Below, in pieces: positions 54,045-62,618 of a stretch of DNA of 64,000 nucleotides. The notes under the pieces are model-generated. The model was given only the letters and a program-made list of their open reading frames with translations, searched no databases and was not told where the DNA came from. A program made the translations under genes and the position numbers. Each line of letters begins with the position of its first letter. The first letter of the stretch is position 1. The DNA is taken from the NCBI RefSeq assembly GCF_001870785.1, contig NZ_MOLV01000002.1:62001-126000 (forward strand), in the 5' to 3' direction. The stretch comes from Exiguobacterium sp. KRL4. Lineage in GTDB: Bacteria > Bacillota > Bacilli > Exiguobacteriales > Exiguobacteriaceae.

Positions 54045-54905
54045 ATGTACGGGTTATTTTGTGAAAATTACAATGAGAGTTATTCGACGTTACATGGAGA
54101 ATCCTCACATGACTTCCATCGTTTTTTTGCCCTTTCGTATACGATTCATGACAGGGTCTTTCACAAAGGCGCGTATGATCAGATGATGCAGATCGTCAAA
54201 CGGAAGACGACCCGATTTTCTGCCTTACGGAGTCGCTATACCCCGTTGTTGATTTCACACATTGAGCTCAATAGTAGAGAACCGGATCGGTTGCTCGAGA
54301 AAGTGATTGAAGCGGAACGACATATCAAACGGCGTTTCATTAAAGAAAAGGCCGTCCGCCCTTTTTTTGCCCTCAGTGAAGTCCTGAACCGTGAGCAAGG
54401 CATCGATGCATTTGCCCTCGTCGAACAACTCAAGCAGACCCATCCCGTCCTCAATCTGGCGAAACAATATGTCGTGATGTCGACGTTGATGGAGACTAAA
54501 GCCTTACCGGAGTCGTTCCTTGAAACGGTCGAACAAGCAGAGAGATGGCTCGAACGATGGATGGCACCGTCGAGCGAACGGTTGATGACTGCTCAGATTT
54601 TAGGTGCTTTACCGGAACTAGATGCACGAAAAAAGCGAATCCGAATTTGGTGTGAGATGCTCGAAGAACGGGAAGTTCGGATTTGGGATCGCCTGTTTCC
54701 GTTACTGGCGTTACTCGAAACGACGGAACGGGTCGATATGATTTATGTGACGCGGATCGTCGACCGGGAGCGGTCCCGCAACCGTTTTTCCGATGAGGTC
54801 AACTGGCTGATCGCCTTCCATCTGTTGCTCGCTAAATCGGGCAAAAGCCGACTTCAGTCAGCCTTGTTGATTTTAGCGACACTGGAACTGACGAAAAAAC
54901 CTTAA
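54045..54905 (+). CDS. Hypothetical protein, possibly DUF4003
   Basis: 286 residues from ATG 54045 with GGGAGG 8 nt upstream. All-helical, rich in Arg, Glu and Leu, without signal peptide or membrane segment. The general pattern (N-terminal Y-x2-FHRFFALSYTIHD, C-terminal AFHLLLAKSGKSRL) may place it in DUF4003, a Bacillales family of unknown function; this is a weak recognition. No partner genes point to a role. Confidence 0.6.
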   Translation: MYGLFCENYNESYSTLHGESSHDFHRFFALSYTIHDRVFHKGAYDQMMQIVKRKTTRFSALRSRYTPLLISHIELNSREPDRLLEKVIEAERHIKRRFIKEKAVRPFFALSEVLNREQGIDAFALVEQLKQTHPVLNLAKQYVVMSTLMETKALPESFLETVEQAERWLERWMAPSSERLMTAQILGALPELDARKKRIRIWCEMLEEREVRIWDRLFPLLALLETTERVDMIYVTRIVDRERSRNRFSDEVNWLIAFHLLLAKSGKSRLQSALLILATLELTKKP

Positions 54906-54932
54906 GGCAATCTGTTCCTTACTCGAAAAGAC

Positions 54933-54969
54933 AAACAATCCTCTGGCGGACTCAGCCAGAGGATTGTTT
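54933..54969. terminator. Perfect bidirectional hairpin between converging genes
   Basis: aaacaatcctctggc and its exact complement (15-bp arms) around ggactca. Serves both the unknown gene and the monooxygenase gene. Confidence 0.85.
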
Positions 54970-54972
54970 GGT

Positions 54973-56220
54973 TTAGTTGAATGTCGTGAACGTCGCATGT
55001 TGTTCGACCGGATACAATTCTTTTCCTGCCACATCATTTAAAATCAATTGATTTCTTGAGACCGACATGCCGAGATTGTCGGCGGCTGGACCATGTGACA
55101 ACTCAAGATTCGTCGTTGCATACAGATGATGATCGGTTTTGAGTGTCCGACCAATCCGGTAGTTGGCATCGACTTTCCATGCCTGTTCGCCCTCGAACTC
55201 GATATCGAGTCGCTGGGTGAAGCGGGGAAGCGACGGGACGAACCCGGTTGCCGCGACGACTGCACCGGTTTTTGAAGTCCGCTTATCGTTTAGTTCCGTA
55301 TGGCGCATCGTAATCGTAAAGTCGTTTTCGTGCGTGATCTGATTGACCTCTAAGTTCGCCCGGATCTGGACACGTTGGACTTCATCACTCGGTAAGTCAT
55401 ACAGATGTTCATAGATTGCTTGTAGCGTCTCCGGACTGATCCCGTTTTGCGATCGAGCGAATTTCGCGACGGCTTCTTGTCTGGTCGCGAGCGGCAGGCT
55501 ATTGAAATACTGGACATAGCTCGGGGAAAAGATTTCTTCGCCAAGTTTTCCGGTCTCGAGTGTCTCGAAGATTGTCGACCGGGAAATCCATTCCAGTTCA
55601 AATGTTTCCGGACGGTCACTCGTCAACAGGTCGAGGAAGATTTCGGCGGCACTTTGGCCAGAACCGACGATGCTGACTTTAGTTTGTTTCAGTAAATGTT
55701 CTTTTTCCATGACGTATTGGGTGTTATGAATGACTCCTTCGTCAAAACTAGACGGAATCGATGGTTTTGCACCTGTTCCAAGCACGACGTTACGTGTTTC
55801 GTACGTCGTCCGTTTCCCGGTCGTGACTTCTTCGACGAGCACTTCATAACTGTCACCCGTATCTTGTATGTCGATCACACGTGTCGAAAAGTGTAAGTCT
55901 TCTAGTTGGGTCGAGACCCATTTTAAATAAGCATTGTACTCTTGGCGTGAAATAAGTAATTTTTCATAAAAATAAAACGTATGCAAGCGATTGATGGATC
56001 GCAAATAGTTTAAATACGTAAAAGGACTCGTTGGATCAGCGAGCGTGACGAGGTCAGAAATAAAACTTGTCTGCATCATCGAATCCTTGATCATCATTCC
56101 CGGATGCCAGGAAAATTGTTCGCTTTCATCAAAAAATAACGTCCGCAGAGGTGTCGGATGAGCAAGGGCACTTAAGCCTAGATTCATCGGTCCGATCCCT
56201 ACGCCAATCAAATCATACAT
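54973..56220 (-). CDS. SidA/IucD/PvdA-family N-hydroxylating monooxygenase
   Basis: 415 residues from ATG 56220 (GGGAGG 7-8 nt upstream). FAD motif VGIGPMNLGLSA, the substrate region WHPGMMIKDSMMQTSF, NADPH motif VGSGQSAAEIFLDLL, and the C-terminal ATGFVP are those of lysine N6- and ornithine N5-hydroxylases that make hydroxamates for siderophores. No NIS synthetase, NRPS or acyltransferase gene is beside it, and no Fur box stands in front of it, so its product is uncertain. Confidence 0.88.
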   Translation of the reverse strand: MYDLIGVGIGPMNLGLSALAHPTPLRTLFFDESEQFSWHPGMMIKDSMMQTSFISDLVTLADPTSPFTYLNYLRSINRLHTFYFYEKLLISRQEYNAYLKWVSTQLEDLHFSTRVIDIQDTGDSYEVLVEEVTTGKRTTYETRNVVLGTGAKPSIPSSFDEGVIHNTQYVMEKEHLLKQTKVSIVGSGQSAAEIFLDLLTSDRPETFELEWISRSTIFETLETGKLGEEIFSPSYVQYFNSLPLATRQEAVAKFARSQNGISPETLQAIYEHLYDLPSDEVQRVQIRANLEVNQITHENDFTITMRHTELNDKRTSKTGAVVAATGFVPSLPRFTQRLDIEFEGEQAWKVDANYRIGRTLKTDHHLYATTNLELSHGPAADNLGMSVSRNQLILNDVAGKELYPVEQHATFTTFN

Positions 56221-56239
56221 AAAAAAGCCTCCCAATCAA

Positions 56240-56257
56240 TATTGTTATAAAACAATA
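56240..56257. promoter_or_regulatory. Inverted repeat upstream of the monooxygenase gene
   Basis: TATTGTT-ATAA-AACAATA has perfect 7-bp arms and lies 20-37 nt before the start codon, where the -10 region is expected. Likely an operator; protein unknown. Confidence 0.45.
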
Positions 56258-56297
56258 CCCGATATAGGAGGGGGTTGAAACGTATCTTGTTAATTGT

Positions 56298-57428
56298 TTA
56301 CAGTTGATCTGTCGTTGTCGTTTGCGTCGACACTGTCATTTGTTTGCCGTCACGGATGATGGTCAAGGTGACGTTACCGTCAGATTTGATGAGTGCCGTC
56401 TTGATATCAACAAAACTTTTAATCGTCTCATCATTGATTTTTGTGATGACATCACCTGTTTTCAACTTAGCAGAGGCTGCCGGACTATTTGGTTCAATCG
56501 ACATGACGACGACACCTGTTTTTTGGGACTCGGGGAGTTTAACTTGTTCGAGCAGGTAGCCGGCCGGGAAAGCCGAAACGTCCTGCAGGGAGACACCAAG
56601 TGTCGGATGTTTGACTTCACCATCTGTTTCGAGCTGTTTGAGGATCGGTAGGGCATCATCAATTGGGATACTGAAACCAACCCCTTCGACGCCGCTCTCG
56701 GCAATCTTCATCGAGTTGATCCCGACGAGTTGGCCTTGTTCATTGATCAAGGCACCACCGGAGTTCCCCGGATTGATGGCGGCGTCGGTCTGGATGACCG
56801 TCGTATTGAAGTCATCTTGTCCATCTTTGTTTGTATCGACAGGGACGGTCCGGTCATTGGAACTGACGATGCCGCGTGTGACGGAGTTTTGGAACTCACC
56901 GAGCGGATTGCCGATCGCGAGGACGGTTTGTCCGGCTTTTAAGTCAGCCGATTTTCCGAGTGTGATGATGGAAGGGACATCTTTAGCATCCACCTCAAGG
57001 ACGGCAAGGTCATACGTCTCGTCACTGCCAAGTAGTTTTGCCGTGAGTGTTTTTCCGTTATTCAAAGTCACTTCCAGTTTGTTTGCCCCATCGACGACAT
57101 GATGGTTCGTGATGATATACGCTTGATCGTCTGATTTTTTATAGATGACACCAGAGCCGGAACCACTGGCGGCTTCCTCCTCGTTCATCGAATTCCCAGT
57201 CTGATAATTCGTGACCGTCACGACAGATTTTTGCGCCGTCGCGACGGCGTTCGTCACGGGATCACTGGTCGTCGTCGAGACTTGTTTTGGCATGCCGTTT
57301 GAGAGTGGCGTATCCGCGACCTGTTGTTCTTGATCCATTAAAATCGGAAAGGCAACCGTTGCGGTAAGTACGGCACCGATGATACCTCCAGTTAGTCCGG
57401 GTAAAAGTTGTCTTGTTTTTCCTGCCAT
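56298..57428 (-). CDS. HtrA/DegP-type serine protease
   Basis: 376 residues from the ATG at 57428; the TTG at 57446 lies within the ribosome-site region. One N-terminal membrane helix (~11-30), trypsin-like domain (~60-270) with catalytic H110, D140 and S223 (GNSGGA), and one C-terminal PDZ domain (~280-370). It is a membrane-anchored quality-control protease and chaperone facing outwards. In Bacillus htrA genes are under CssRS heat/secretion-stress control; no such site was identified. Confidence 0.94.
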   Translation of the reverse strand: MAGKTRQLLPGLTGGIIGAVLTATVAFPILMDQEQQVADTPLSNGMPKQVSTTTSDPVTNAVATAQKSVVTVTNYQTGNSMNEEEAASGSGSGVIYKKSDDQAYIITNHHVVDGANKLEVTLNNGKTLTAKLLGSDETYDLAVLEVDAKDVPSIITLGKSADLKAGQTVLAIGNPLGEFQNSVTRGIVSSNDRTVPVDTNKDGQDDFNTTVIQTDAAINPGNSGGALINEQGQLVGINSMKIAESGVEGVGFSIPIDDALPILKQLETDGEVKHPTLGVSLQDVSAFPAGYLLEQVKLPESQKTGVVVMSIEPNSPAASAKLKTGDVITKINDETIKSFVDIKTALIKSDGNVTLTIIRDGKQMTVSTQTTTTDQL

Positions 57429-57559
57429 CGAAATCCATCCCTTCAAGTGTTGTTTTTATCTATACGTAATGTATCAGATTTAATTCAAGGAAATGGAATT
57501 GCGGTCGTTTTTCCGAAATGCCTCATCATTCCCCACAATTCGTCGACAATCTCAAACAG

Positions 57560-57588
57560 TTGAGGGAAGTCAGGGAGTTCGGTACACT
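57560..57588 (+). promoter_or_regulatory. Promoter of the DoxX-family gene
   Basis: -35 TTGAGG (57560-57565), 17-bp spacer, -10 TACACT (57583-57588). The palindrome below covers the start of transcription. Confidence 0.5.
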
Positions 57589-57621
57589 GAGTGTGTTTCG
57601 TACTTAAGTAACACACTTAGT
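57586..57621. promoter_or_regulatory. 36-bp palindrome, probable repressor operator
   Basis: Arms of 12 bp (ACTGAGTGTGTT / AACACACTTAGT, 11 of 12 paired) enclose a second palindrome, TACTTAAGTA. The core resembles the TTACTT/AAGTAA half-sites of MarR/DUF24 (HxlR) regulators such as YodB and CatR, which in B. subtilis control the DoxX-family gene catD. It overlaps the transcription start of a DoxX-type gene. Confidence 0.6.
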
Positions 57622-57640
57622 CACAAAGGGAGATGTTCAG

Positions 57641-57997
57641 ATGAAGTATGTACTGCGCGTGCTGTATGGTGGCGGCTTGCTGTTTGCCGGGATCGGTCAT
57701 TTTCGAAACGAAAAGGGATTTGTTAAGATTATGCCCGCTTTCATCCCGTTCAAACGTTTTTTCGTCCAACTGACCGGAATCATCGAAGTATTGTATGGTC
57801 TGATGTTGCTGTCGGGTCGTGGTGTTGATATCGTTCGTAAGACGTTACCTGCTTTTTTATATGCCGTCTTACCGGCAAATATCAACATGGCGGTCAACCC
57901 GAAACCCATCAATGGGAAAAACTTGCCTGCTTGGGGACTCTGGGCCCGTCTGCCACTCCAATGGGTTTTGATTGCTTTTGCAAAACGGCTGAAGTAA
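57641..57997 (+). CDS. DoxX-family small membrane protein
   Basis: 118 residues with four membrane helices. The motif GIGHFRNEKGFVKIMPAFIP near the N-terminus is that of the DoxX-like group COG4270. AAAGGGAGATG precedes ATG 57641. DoxX proteins often accompany thiol- or quinone-stress defence; a role of this kind is suggested here only by the operator and by family analogy. Confidence 0.85.
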   Translation: MKYVLRVLYGGGLLFAGIGHFRNEKGFVKIMPAFIPFKRFFVQLTGIIEVLYGLMLLSGRGVDIVRKTLPAFLYAVLPANINMAVNPKPINGKNLPAWGLWARLPLQWVLIAFAKRLK

Positions 57998-58010
57998 GTC
58001 CAGACTTCTA

Positions 58011-58062
58011 AAAAAATCCGAACGATTCCTGCGTTAGAAAGCCCAGGATCGTTCGGATTTTT
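58011..58062. terminator. Bidirectional terminator
   Basis: aaaaaatccgaacgat-cctg and cagg-atcgttcggattttt pair around a ~14-nt loop. Shared by the DoxX gene and the SGNH hydrolase gene. Confidence 0.88.
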
Positions 58063-58078
58063 GTGTGATGCTATTTTC

Positions 58079-58843
58079 TTAGAAACGTTTTTCGACAGCA
58101 AGGATTGCTGCGTTGGCGATGTCTTCATACGTCGCGTCGTTCGGGTGGAACTGGTCGCTTGAAAGATCACGTTTGACGTCACGCACGAGATTAAACGTAT
58201 CGATGACTTCGATATCGTGTTTAATTCCGAGTGTCCGTGATTTAGCATTCCATTCTTGAACGATGCTATCAAAGGCAGCACCATTTTCGTTCGCGCGGAA
58301 CGGGTTGTAGAGTCCGACATAGAAAATGACGGCATCCGGATTTTCTTTTCGTAAGATGCTGAACGTTTTCGCCAGATTGTCTTGAGCCTTTTCAATCGTT
58401 GCTGCGGTTTTTTTTGCATCAAAGTTTGCGACACCTTCACCACGGTTGAACAAATCGTTTCCGCCAATCGTCACCGAGATGACTTTTGCTTGGGACAACG
58501 TACGGCGGACTTCTTTTTGTTCCAGTTGTTTTAAGAGATCTTCCGTCCGGGCACCGCTGACGGCAAGATTTTGAAAACGTTCGACACGGTCGTTTTTGAC
58601 GAGCTTCCGTCCGACGATCGCAGCATAGCTGTTTCCGTTTGAGGCACCGACACCACGTGTCAGGGAGTCACCAAGCGCGACATATGTCCCGCCTTTTTTG
58701 ACCGGTTCTTCCTTTGTTGGAGTCAAGACAGCCCGTTTCGGGGGATTGACGACATCGTTATAGGCACTGGCGAAACCGTACCCGAAGACTGCCGTTAGAA
58801 TAAGAGAAACTACTAAAAAAAGTGGCCAAACATATCGTTTCAT
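58079..58843 (-). CDS. Membrane-anchored SGNH/GDSL hydrolase (YpmR-like)
   Basis: 254 residues. N-terminal membrane helix or uncleaved signal (~5-25). GDSL block I YVALGDSLTRGVG gives the catalytic Ser, GGND (block III) the oxyanion Asn, and DQFHPN (block V) the Asp and His. A lipase/esterase acting outside the cell; it resembles YpmR of B. subtilis. AAAGGAGGAACG precedes the ATG. Confidence 0.9.
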   Translation of the reverse strand: MKRYVWPLFLVVSLILTAVFGYGFASAYNDVVNPPKRAVLTPTKEEPVKKGGTYVALGDSLTRGVGASNGNSYAAIVGRKLVKNDRVERFQNLAVSGARTEDLLKQLEQKEVRRTLSQAKVISVTIGGNDLFNRGEGVANFDAKKTAATIEKAQDNLAKTFSILRKENPDAVIFYVGLYNPFRANENGAAFDSIVQEWNAKSRTLGIKHDIEVIDTFNLVRDVKRDLSSDQFHPNDATYEDIANAAILAVEKRF

Positions 58844-58969
58844 GAACCGTTCCTCCTTTTGCTGTTACTATGATTGTAGCAAAACTTTTCGAAATGTGCG
58901 GTTTTGAAGTGTTCCGATAAGGTAAATCATTCATTATTCCGCTAGAATAGATACTAAGAGGTGAGAGAC

Positions 58970-59890
58970 GTGAAACCAACTGTAAAATTAGAATCAGTCA
59001 CAAAAGTGATTGGAAAGAAAACAATCATCGACAATATTTCGTTCGAAATCTTCCCGGGTGAAGTGTTCGGATTCCTCGGACCCAATGGTGCGGGGAAGAC
59101 GACGACGATCCGGATGCTTGTTGGTCTGATCAAACCGACATCAGGCAAGATTACGGTCTGCGACTTTGATGTGCGCAAACAATTTGTCCAAGCGATGCAA
59201 CGCATCGGCTCGATCGTTGAAAACCCGGAGCTGTATAAATATTTGACAGGACGCGAAAATCTGCAGGTCTTCTCACGGATGTTGCCGGACGTCGACGAGG
59301 CACGGATTCAGGAAGTCATTGATTTAGTCGACTTGACGGCACGGGTCGATGATCAGGTCCGGACGTATTCTCTTGGGATGCGTCAACGTCTCGGCATTGC
59401 ACAAGCGATGCTTGGTCGCCCGGATGTGTTGATTCTTGACGAACCGACAAATGGACTTGATCCGATGGGAATCCGGGATTTACGTCAATTCATTCGAAAA
59501 CTAGTCGACGAGACCGGTTTATCCGTCTTGGTGTCGAGCCATATCTTAGCTGAAATCGAGATGCTCGCGGATCGTGTCGCGATCATGAGTTATGGGAAAA
59601 TCGTTCAAGTCGGGACGGTCAAGGAATTGGTCGAGTCTTTGGCGCCGGGAGTCGATTGGCGTGTCGATGATGCGTTCAAGGCAAACGAGATTTTGTCGGC
59701 GTCTCCTGACGTTCAAGTCTCGGAAATCGTCGATGCCAATACCGTCCATACCTTAATGGATGCCAGTAAGACACCATCCTTGAACAAACAACTGTTTGAA
59801 GCGGGTGTCGAAGTCTGGACGATCGAACGAAAAGTCCAGACGCTTGAAGATCTCTTCATCACATTGACAGGAGGAGATCATATTGCGTAA
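58970..59890 (+). CDS. ABC transporter ATP-binding protein (ABC-2 exporter)
   Basis: 306 residues from GTG 58970 (AGAGGTGA 5 nt upstream). Walker A GPNGAGKTT, signature YSLGMRQRLGIAQA, Walker B VLILDEPTNGLDP, switch VSSHIL. This is the ATPase of a two-gene ABC-2 exporter of the bacitracin/nisin-immunity or drug type. A C-terminal extension (~220-306) is typical. Overlaps the permease by 8 nt. Confidence 0.92.
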   Translation: MKPTVKLESVTKVIGKKTIIDNISFEIFPGEVFGFLGPNGAGKTTTIRMLVGLIKPTSGKITVCDFDVRKQFVQAMQRIGSIVENPELYKYLTGRENLQVFSRMLPDVDEARIQEVIDLVDLTARVDDQVRTYSLGMRQRLGIAQAMLGRPDVLILDEPTNGLDPMGIRDLRQFIRKLVDETGLSVLVSSHILAEIEMLADRVAIMSYGKIVQVGTVKELVESLAPGVDWRVDDAFKANEILSASPDVQVSEIVDANTVHTLMDASKTPSLNKQLFEAGVEVWTIERKVQTLEDLFITLTGGDHIA

Positions 59891-60881
59891 CCCGAACATG
59901 ATTGGATTGGTTCAAAACGAAGTGATGAAGATTGCTTCAAAAAAACGGTTTGCCGTCGTTGCCATTATTTTAGTGGTCCTCGTCTCGATGTTTACGTATG
60001 CCCAGTACCGGGACATTCAAGAACAGATCAAGAAACAGGGCACACTCGACTGGCGGGTCGAATTGCAACAAGATATCGTCGATACGCAAAACCGCTTAGC
60101 TTCAAGCAGTATCCAAGATGAGTTTCGACAATTTCTCGAGTTTGACTTAAAACAGAACCAATACTATCTCGATAATGATATCAATCCGAACTATCCGGGA
60201 GCACCGACCTTCATCCGGATTTTCTTCTCCCAAGGATTGACGTTGATTCTGCCGCTCTTCATCATCGTCATCATGGCGGATATCGTCAGCGGGGAACAAA
60301 ATGATGGGACGATCAAAACCTTGCTGTCGCGTCCCGTCCGGCGTTGGAAGATTTTGATGGCGAAATGGCTGACGACGCTGTTGTATACGTCGATGCTGAT
60401 GGCCTTGACTGCCGCCGTCTGTTATGCGATTTCCGGTATCGTCCTAGGATATGACGGCTGGACGGCACCGATTTTGACCGGATTCCAAGCCTCGCCAAGC
60501 GGAACGTTTTCGACCGAATTCGTGCATACGATTCCGATGTGGGAATACTTGTTGATGGCGGTGGGACTGGCCTGGATCGTCACGGCAGTCGTTGCGACGA
60601 TTGCCTTGATGGTTTCCGTACTCGTCAAAAACACAGCAACGGGTATCGGAATCATGATGGCAGTCTTGATTTCAGGAACTCTGTTGACGACACTTGGTTC
60701 AAGTTGGACGAGTTCGAAGTACCTCGTCAACGTCAACTTCGGTTTAATCAACTACCTCGATGGACAAGCGCCACCGATCGAAGGGATGACGTTACCGTTT
60801 TCTCTCGCCGTCTTACTTTGTTGGACGGTTGGGGCGTTGATTGTCGCCTTCTGGAACTTCACACAAAAAGATATGTACTGA
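59883..60881 (+). CDS. ABC-2 type permease
   Basis: 332 residues, six membrane helices (first at ~20-40, others at ~115-330), with a large loop (~45-110) between helix 1 and 2. The motif SGEQNDGTIKTLLSRPVRRW is typical of ABC-2 permeases that pair with such ATPases. TTG 59883 follows AGGAGGAG. Substrate unknown; lipid, peptide or drug export is possible. Confidence 0.9.
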   Translation: MRNPNMIGLVQNEVMKIASKKRFAVVAIILVVLVSMFTYAQYRDIQEQIKKQGTLDWRVELQQDIVDTQNRLASSSIQDEFRQFLEFDLKQNQYYLDNDINPNYPGAPTFIRIFFSQGLTLILPLFIIVIMADIVSGEQNDGTIKTLLSRPVRRWKILMAKWLTTLLYTSMLMALTAAVCYAISGIVLGYDGWTAPILTGFQASPSGTFSTEFVHTIPMWEYLLMAVGLAWIVTAVVATIALMVSVLVKNTATGIGIMMAVLISGTLLTTLGSSWTSSKYLVNVNFGLINYLDGQAPPIEGMTLPFSLAVLLCWTVGALIVAFWNFTQKDMY

Positions 60882-60890
60882 CACACGACA

Positions 60891-60927
60891 AAAAAGCCCC
60901 TTCTCCGGTATGGAAAAGGGGCTTTTT
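60891..60927 (+). terminator. Terminator of the ABC-2 operon
   Basis: aaaaagccccttctcc and ggaaaaggggcttttt with a short loop; nearly perfect stem. Confidence 0.9.
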
Positions 60928-61125
60928 GGCATATGGCGGGCATACGCCTGGAATCAAGAAGGGAATCCTTCTCAAAGAAGCCGATGCAGGTCAGCTTCTG
61001 CGCTACGTAACAATCGTACTTTTATCATAGCGATTCCAGTAATTGGTGTCAAACCTGCTGGAAAGGGTTTACGAACTCAGAGAATTGTCAAAAGGTATCT
61101 AAAGACAACAGAGGAGGTGCCAAAA

Positions 61126-61218
61126 ATGGCGGATTGGGGAATTATGCTGACAGGTTTAGTCATTTGTGGATGGTGTGTGTTTAGTGCGGTATACGACGAC
61201 TTCATTCGCCGCGTGTAA
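61126..61218 (+). CDS. Small protein of 30 residues, one membrane helix
   Basis: Begins at ATG 61126 with GAGGAGGTG 6-7 nt upstream, an excellent ribosome site, and ends at TAA before its own terminator. The peptide has a hydrophobic run (IMLTGLVICGWCVFSAV) followed by charged YDDFIRRV, with two cysteines in the helix. Too short for ordinary gene finding. Position between two terminators implies its own promoter. Function unknown. Confidence 0.65.
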   Translation: MADWGIMLTGLVICGWCVFSAVYDDFIRRV

Positions 61219-61230
61219 TAGAACTCATCG

Positions 61231-61261
61231 AACCGTCTTCTTTACAGGAGACGGTTTTTTG
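61231..61261 (+). terminator. Terminator after the 30-residue gene
   Basis: Stem aaccgtcttc / ggagacggtt with six T. Confidence 0.85.
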
Positions 61262-61330
61262 TCGTGTCTGATCTGGAGGCAGATATGATACACTGACTAC
61301 AAACACGTAGAAGCTAGGAATGGTGATCTC

Positions 61331-62263
61331 ATGAGTAAACAACCCGTCATTGTCATCGTTGGACCGACCGCCGTCGGAAAAACCAAGACAGGCATTGAAT
61401 TAGCAAAAAAATTAAACGGCGAAATCATTTCGGGTGACTCCGTTCAAGTCTACAAACAGATGGACATCGGGTCAGCGAAGGTGACGCACGAAGAAATGGA
61501 AGGAATTCCGCATCATTTACTAGATCTCGTCAATCCGGACGACGAGATGAGTGTCGCGCGTTTTCAGACGTTGGCCCGAGCGGTGATCAATCAGATTGCG
61601 GAAAAAGGTAAGTTACCGATCATCGTCGGTGGCACGGGGCTCTATATCCGGGCGATTTTGTATGATTATCAATTTACTGTCCAGGCAGAAGATAAAGCGT
61701 TACGGCAGGAATTAGAACAGTTTGCGCAAATCAAAGGAGCGCAGGCGCTCCATGATCGCTTGCGGCAGCTTGATGCAGAGCGGGCGGAAGCGATCCATCC
61801 GAACAATATCCAACGGGTCGTCCGGGCGATTGAAGTCGCCATGAGCGGGCAAACGCAAGTCTCCGGCAGTGAACCGAGTCTTTATGAGAGCTTGTTGTTT
61901 GTCTTACATATGGATGACCGGGAGCAGTTGTATGCGCGGATCGATCAACGGGTCGACTTGATGGTCGAACAAGGACTGGTCAAAGAAGTCAATCAGTTGG
62001 TTGCTTCGGGTTACGGTGAGACAAAAGCGATGCAGGCCATCGGCTATAAGGAAATCATGCCTGTTTTAGAAGGAGTGCCACTCGAACCGGCTGTCGATTT
62101 GCTTAAACGAAATACACGACGGTTCGCAAAACGGCAATTAACCTGGTTCCGTCATCAATTCGACGGCATTTGGATTGAAATGGGAAGGCTTTCATTTGAA
62201 GAAAACTTCAAAATTATCTATGATAGAACAGTAGGGTTTCTGAAAGCGGTTAAATCGGAGTAG
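61331..62263 (+). CDS. miaA: tRNA dimethylallyltransferase
   Basis: 310 residues. It adds an isopentenyl group to A37 of tRNAs that read UNN codons. P-loop GPTAVGKTK, the [17 protein letters not shown] substrate region, and C-terminal [16 protein letters not shown] are all present. The product is normally methylthiolated by MiaB, whose gene is missing from its usual place in this window. Followed by hfq after 43 nt, the conserved miaA-hfq pair. Confidence 0.96.
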   Translation: MSKQPVIVIVGPTAVGKTKTGIELAKKLNGEIISGDSVQVYKQMDIGSAKVTHEEMEGIPHHLLDLVNPDDEMSVARFQTLARAVINQIAEKGKLPIIVGGTGLYIRAILYDYQFTVQAEDKALRQELEQFAQIKGAQALHDRLRQLDAERAEAIHPNNIQRVVRAIEVAMSGQTQVSGSEPSLYESLLFVLHMDDREQLYARIDQRVDLMVEQGLVKEVNQLVASGYGETKAMQAIGYKEIMPVLEGVPLEPAVDLLKRNTRRFAKRQLTWFRHQFDGIWIEMGRLSFEENFKIIYDRTVGFLKAVKSE

Positions 62264-62306
62264 CCTGAAGAGAAAAACAGATGAAATAGAGGGGGCACGG
62301 GGTCTT

Positions 62307-62558
62307 ATGAAAGCGACGTATAACATTCAAGACTATTTTTTAAATCAGTTACGAAAAGATTCGGTTCCGACGACAGTGTTTTTAATCAGTGGGTATCAGT
62401 TACGGGGATTGATCAAATCGTTTGATAACTTCACGGTCATTTTAGAATCGGAAGGCAAACAGCAATTGATCTACAAACATGCCATCTCGACGTTCGCACC
62501 GGCACGTAATGTGACGTTGTATGAACAAGAGACGGAAACGGAAGAAGTCACACGTTAA
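62307..62558 (+). CDS. hfq: RNA chaperone Hfq
   Basis: 83 residues. Sm1 region ([24 protein letters not shown]) and Sm2 region (LIYKHAIST) are intact; the last contains the KH of the uridine pocket. Forms a hexameric ring that binds sRNAs and mRNAs. ATG 62307 after GAGGGGGCACGG. C-terminal tail short and acidic, as in Gram-positives. Confidence 0.96.
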   Translation: MKATYNIQDYFLNQLRKDSVPTTVFLISGYQLRGLIKSFDNFTVILESEGKQQLIYKHAISTFAPARNVTLYEQETETEEVTR

Positions 62559-62561
62559 AAA

Positions 62562-62616
62562 AGACGGCCGGGGGGCCGTCTACTCGTAGGACAATGCCTC
62601 GGCGTTGTCCTTTTTT
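62562..62616 (+). terminator. Tandem hairpins after hfq
   Basis: First hairpin agacggcc / ggccgtct (62562-62581) without T run, then ggacaatgcc / ggcgttgtcc (62589-62610) with six T. The second is the terminator. Confidence 0.8.
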
Positions 62617-62618
62617 GG

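Noticed and set aside
56611-57102. 163-residue plus-strand open frame
   Set aside because: Antisense shadow of the HtrA gene.
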